Origin: an uncultured beta proteobacterium
Lineage (GTDB): Bacteria; Pseudomonadota; Gammaproteobacteria; Burkholderiales; Burkholderiaceae_C
Direction: 5' to 3'
Length of the DNA: 8,016 nt
Assembly (NCBI GenBank): GCA_903885415.1
Contig: CAISIP010000044.1
Span: 1 to 8,016 of the forward strand
The notes under the pieces were generated by a model, which saw only the letters and a list, made by a program, of their open reading frames with translations, searched no databases and was not told the DNA's origin. Numbering within the stretch: position 1 is the stretch's first letter; each line of letters opens with the position of its first letter. This document shows positions 5,529 through 8,016 of the stretch, one piece after another. Position numbers and translations under genes: made by a program.

Positions 5529-6536
5529 ATGTCCAAGCCCAAACCTGCGGCGTTGTCACCGGATACGGTGATCGGCGGCTACCGCATTATCCGCAAACTG
5601 GCGGCGGGTGGATTCGGCATCGTTTACCTGGCGCTCGATTCCGAAGGACAGCGGGTGGCGATCAAGGAATACTTGCCGGCGTCGCTGGCGTCGCGCGCAC
5701 CGCTAGCGCTCGCGCCGCAGGTGCCGCCGGAAAAGCTGGCTTTGTACCGGCTCGGGCTAAAGAGTTTCTTTGAAGAAGGCCGCTCGCTGGCGCAGATCGC
5801 GCACCCCTCGGTGGTTAGCGTCATGAACTTCTTTCGCGAGAACGATACCGTCTACATGGTGATGGGTTATCTGGAAGGTGCGGCGCTGCAGGACTTCATC
5901 GTCACCGCCCGCGAGCAGAAACTGCCCAGAGTGTTTCGCGAATCCACCATACGATCGCTATTCGAGGAGGTGTTGCGTGGCCTGCGCATCGTGCACCAGC
6001 ACAAGATGCTGCATCTGGACATCAAGCCGGCCAACATATTCATCACCGACGACAACAAGGCGGTATTGATCGACTTCGGCGCCGCACGCGAAGTGCTCAG
6101 CCAGCAGGGGCACTTTGTGCGACCCATGTACACGCCGGGATTTGCAGCGCCGGAAATGTACCGGCGCGCGGCGGCTCTGGGGCCATGGACCGACCTCTAC
6201 GCCATTGGCGCCTGCATCTACGCGTGCATGCAGGGCTACCCACCTGACGAGGCGCCGCGGCGGATCGAAAAAGACCGAGCAGACAATGCGCTGGCCCGTT
6301 TGCGCGGCGTCTATTCCGACAATCTGATCGAGGTGGTCGCGTGGTGCATGTCGCTCGACCCTGCGGCGCGTCCGCAGTCGGTATTCGCCCTGCAGACCGT
6401 GCTTGGGCGCGATATCGAGCGTCGTTACACCCGCTTGTCGGTGGCCGAGATGGTCCGGCTGCAGTTCGAGGGCATGGTCGCCGAAGGGCGCAGCCAGGGC
6501 GCACGGGGTACCGGCGCCGGATCCAAGACGCGATGA
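5529..6536 (+). CDS. Hanks-type serine/threonine protein kinase
   Basis: This soluble protein kinase transfers phosphate from ATP to Ser/Thr of unknown targets. The 335 residues form one kinase domain (about 17-295) with a short C-terminal tail and no membrane span or sensor domain. Seen motifs: a glycine loop LAAGGFGIVYLA (24-35), in which the first Gly of GxGxxG is Ala; catalytic lysine K46 in VAIKEYLP; a likely alpha-C glutamate E83; catalytic loop HLDIKPAN (162-169) with D164, K166 and N169; DFG at 182-184; APE at 207-209; R281 in DPAARP. HLD replaces HRD, so this is a non-RD kinase. The activation segment (185-206) has one threonine, T202, and one serine, S191. The end overlaps the PP2C gene by ATGA, so the two are translationally coupled and the phosphatase is the likely partner. 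The ATG at 5529 is the first start and suits the domain. Confidence 0.94.
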   Translation: MSKPKPAALSPDTVIGGYRIIRKLAAGGFGIVYLALDSEGQRVAIKEYLPASLASRAPLALAPQVPPEKLALYRLGLKSFFEEGRSLAQIAHPSVVSVMNFFRENDTVYMVMGYLEGAALQDFIVTAREQKLPRVFRESTIRSLFEEVLRGLRIVHQHKMLHLDIKPANIFITDDNKAVLIDFGAAREVLSQQGHFVRPMYTPGFAAPEMYRRAAALGPWTDLYAIGACIYACMQGYPPDEAPRRIEKDRADNALARLRGVYSDNLIEVVAWCMSLDPAARPQSVFALQTVLGRDIERRYTRLSVAEMVRLQFEGMVAEGRSQGARGTGAGSKTR

Positions 6537-7264
6537 AATTCTCCGTGTTTCAGCTCAGCCGCAAGGGTGGCCGAAAACAAAATGAAGACCGGGTGGGCTA
6601 CCGCTACACCCGCGACTCGGCGATGCTGATGCTTGCCGACGGCATGGGCGGCCATCTGGCGGGCGAAGTGGCGGCCCAACTTGCGCTGCGTTCGGTGTCG
6701 CTGTTGCATCAGGCGGCGGCGACGCCGCGGCTCGCGGATGTCGCCGCCTTTTTGGGCGACGCCTTGCTGCATGCGCACGGGCAGATAGTGCAGTACGCCA
6801 TCGACGAGGGTCTGAGCGAGACGCCGCGCACAACCGTCGTCGTCGCGGTACTGCAGGACGGGGCCGCCTGGTGGGCGCATTGCGGCGACTCGCGGCTGTA
6901 TCTGGTGCGCGACGGCGAACTCGTCACGCGCACCTGCGACCATTCCTTCGCCGAGCGGCCGGGCGATACCGGTGCGGCCGCAGCTAGCAACCGCAACGTC
7001 CTCTTTACCTGCCTCGGATCGCCCTCGCGTCCCCAGTTCGACCTGGAGGGGCCGGTAGCGCTGCAAAGCGGCGACCGCATCCTGCTATGCTCCGACGGAC
7101 TGTGGGACAGCCTGGGGCAAAGCGACATCGTCGCGCAGCTCAGCGCCAAGCCGGTCGAACAGGCAGTCCCAGACTTGGTGCAGGCCGCATTGCAGAGGGC
7201 CGGACCGTATAGCGACAACGTCAGTGCGATTGCGCTGGAATGGGAGTCGGCGGAAACGGCCTGA
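6533..7264 (+). CDS. PP2C-family serine/threonine protein phosphatase
   Basis: This metal-dependent phosphatase removes phosphate from Ser/Thr and probably reverses or controls the adjacent kinase. The 243-residue protein carries QNEDR (16-20), LADGMGGHLAGE (34-45) with D36 and G37 as metal-site residues, TTVVVAV (100-106), HCGDSRLYLVRDG (116-128), DHS (136-138), NVLFTCLGSP (155-164), LLCSDGLWD (184-192) with D188, and SDNVSAI (227-233) with D228. These cover the usual PP2C metal ligands. The segment between DHS and the NxL motif is about six residues shorter than in PstP, pointing to a trimmed flap. There is no membrane segment. The start ATG at 6533 overlaps the kinase stop (ATGA); an open frame continues upstream inside the kinase gene, but homology begins here. 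Confidence 0.93.
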   Translation: MKFSVFQLSRKGGRKQNEDRVGYRYTRDSAMLMLADGMGGHLAGEVAAQLALRSVSLLHQAAATPRLADVAAFLGDALLHAHGQIVQYAIDEGLSETPRTTVVVAVLQDGAAWWAHCGDSRLYLVRDGELVTRTCDHSFAERPGDTGAAAASNRNVLFTCLGSPSRPQFDLEGPVALQSGDRILLCSDGLWDSLGQSDIVAQLSAKPVEQAVPDLVQAALQRAGPYSDNVSAIALEWESAETA

Positions 7265-7305
7265 GCGTGTGCTTTGCCCGGCGGGTGGCGCAGCATTTCC
7301 ATATC

Positions 7306-7320
7306 GGCGGCTTGTCCGCC
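7306..7320 (+). other. Small hairpin in the PP2C-rph spacer
   Basis: GGCGG (7306-7310) and CCGCC (7316-7320) form a perfect 5-bp GC stem around CTTGT, ending six bases before the rph ribosome site. No T-run follows, so it is unlikely to end transcription. It could be a transcript structure near the start of rph. The rest of the 74-base spacer (7265-7338) shows no promoter I can support, so rph is probably cotranscribed with the kinase and phosphatase genes. Confidence 0.35.
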
Positions 7321-7326
7321 TTAGCC

Positions 7327-7330
7327 AGGA
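7327..7330 (+). promoter_or_regulatory. Ribosome binding site of rph
   Basis: AGGA (continuing as AGGAAAG) lies eight bases before the ATG at 7339, which supports that start for rph. Confidence 0.7.
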
Positions 7331-7338
7331 AAGATTCC

Positions 7339-8016
7339 ATGAACGACTATCAGCGCAGCGGCGGCCGTGCCGCAGACCAGATGCGGTCGGTCCGCTTGAC
7401 GCGCGGCTATACCGTGCACGCCGAGGGGTCGGTTCTGGTGGAGTTCGGCGCCACCAAGGTGCTGTGCACCGCCTCGGTCGAGGAAAAAGTACCTGGCCAC
7501 AAGCGCGGCAGCGGCGAGGGTTGGGTGACAGCCGAGTACGGCATGCTGCCGCGCTCGACCCACACCCGCAGCGACCGCGAGGCCGCGCGCGGAAAGCAAA
7601 GCGGCCGCACGCAGGAGATCCAGCGCCTGATCGGACGCTCGCTCAGGGCCGTGTTTGACCTCAAGCTGCTCGGCGAGCGCACCATCCAGCTTGACTGCGA
7701 CGTGCTGCAGGCCGACGGCGGAACGCGAACTGCCGCCATCACCGGGGCCTATGTAGCAGCCCATGACGCGGTCAGCCACCTGATGGCGCAGGGCAAGCTC
7801 GGCAGTTCGCCGATCGTCGCTTCGGTGGCCGCGATCTCTGTGGGCATCGTTCAGGGCGTGCCGCTGCTGGACCTCGAGTACACCGAAGACTCGGCGTGCG
7901 ACACCGACATGAACATCGTGATGACCGGCGTCGGCCACTTCGTCGAGGTGCAGGGAACCGCAGAAGGCGCCGCCTTCTCGCGTGGCGAAATGGAGTCGCT
8001 GCTCGCGCTGGCTGAA
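7339..8016 (+). CDS. rph: Ribonuclease PH (3' end cut by window edge)
   Basis: RNase PH is a phosphorolytic 3'-5' exoribonuclease that trims tRNA precursors and helps degrade structured RNA; it works as a hexamer in the cytosol. 226 residues are visible with no stop, so only about 10-20 of the usual 238-245 are missing. Family motifs run without a break: GSVLVEFGATKVLCTASVEE (30-49), GWVTAEYGMLPRSTHTR (61-77), GKQSGRTQEIQRLIGRSLRA (85-104), DCDVLQADGGTRTAAITGA (119-137) with the phosphate-binding GTR at 128-130 and R90, YTEDSACDTDMNIVM (181-195) with acidic residues D184 and D190, and EVQGTAEG (203-210). The reading frame is intact, unlike the frameshifted rph of E. coli K-12. The ATG at 7339 has a good ribosome site. 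It follows the PP2C gene by 74 bases on the same strand. Confidence 0.97.
   Translation, partial: MNDYQRSGGRAADQMRSVRLTRGYTVHAEGSVLVEFGATKVLCTASVEEKVPGHKRGSGEGWVTAEYGMLPRSTHTRSDREAARGKQSGRTQEIQRLIGRSLRAVFDLKLLGERTIQLDCDVLQADGGTRTAAITGAYVAAHDAVSHLMAQGKLGSSPIVASVAAISVGIVQGVPLLDLEYTEDSACDTDMNIVMTGVGHFVEVQGTAEGAAFSRGEMESLLALAE

Noticed and set aside
6341..6532. Upstream extension of the PP2C frame inside the kinase gene
   Set aside because: PP2C homology starts at the ATG at 6533, and the extension merely shadows kinase coding sequence.
7306..7320. Terminator between PP2C and rph
   Set aside because: The stem is only 5 bp and no T-run follows.

Overview
The window is a chromosomal segment, high in GC, from a betaproteobacterium, most likely of the order Burkholderiales. 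This rests on protein-level resemblance (a short 67-residue omega subunit, a 750-residue SpoT, a GreB with an acidic N-terminus, a Hanks kinase carrying the IKEYLPASLA stretch) and on the gene order greB / spoT-rpoZ-gmk / yicC / kinase-PP2C-rph. The genus cannot be fixed from the sequence alone.

Layout. Positions 1-249 hold the 3' end of an unrecognised gene. A strong inverted repeat and an extended -10 element then lead into a tRNA-Arg(ACG) gene (328-404) that ends in a clear intrinsic terminator. About 245 bases without a convincing feature precede greB (705-1292, plus strand). greB converges on spoT (minus strand) with only three bases between the stop codons. The minus-strand block reads, in transcription order, yicC, gmk, rpoZ, a rho-independent terminator, then spoT. 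An 88-base divergent region (5441-5528) separates yicC from the plus-strand block: a serine/threonine kinase, a PP2C phosphatase overlapping it by ATGA, and rph (RNase PH), which runs off the right edge.

How the genes work together. Gmk turns GMP into GDP, the direct substrate or precursor for (p)ppGpp. SpoT makes and degrades (p)ppGpp. Omega forms part of one (p)ppGpp site on RNA polymerase. GreB acts in the secondary channel of RNA polymerase, where DksA, the cofactor for the second (p)ppGpp site, also binds. The window is therefore centred on guanine nucleotide signalling and transcription control. Across the divergent region lies a kinase/phosphatase pair, probably a reversible phosphorylation switch. 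YicC (RNase-like) and RNase PH, one on each side, add RNA turnover.

Nearly everything here is conserved housekeeping content. I see no mobile element, CRISPR array or clearly new system. The points most worth a second look are the terminator that isolates spoT from rpoZ, the butted greB/spoT 3' ends, the inverted repeat over the tRNA promoter, the non-RD kinase with a short-flap phosphatase, and the AT-richer partial gene at the left edge.
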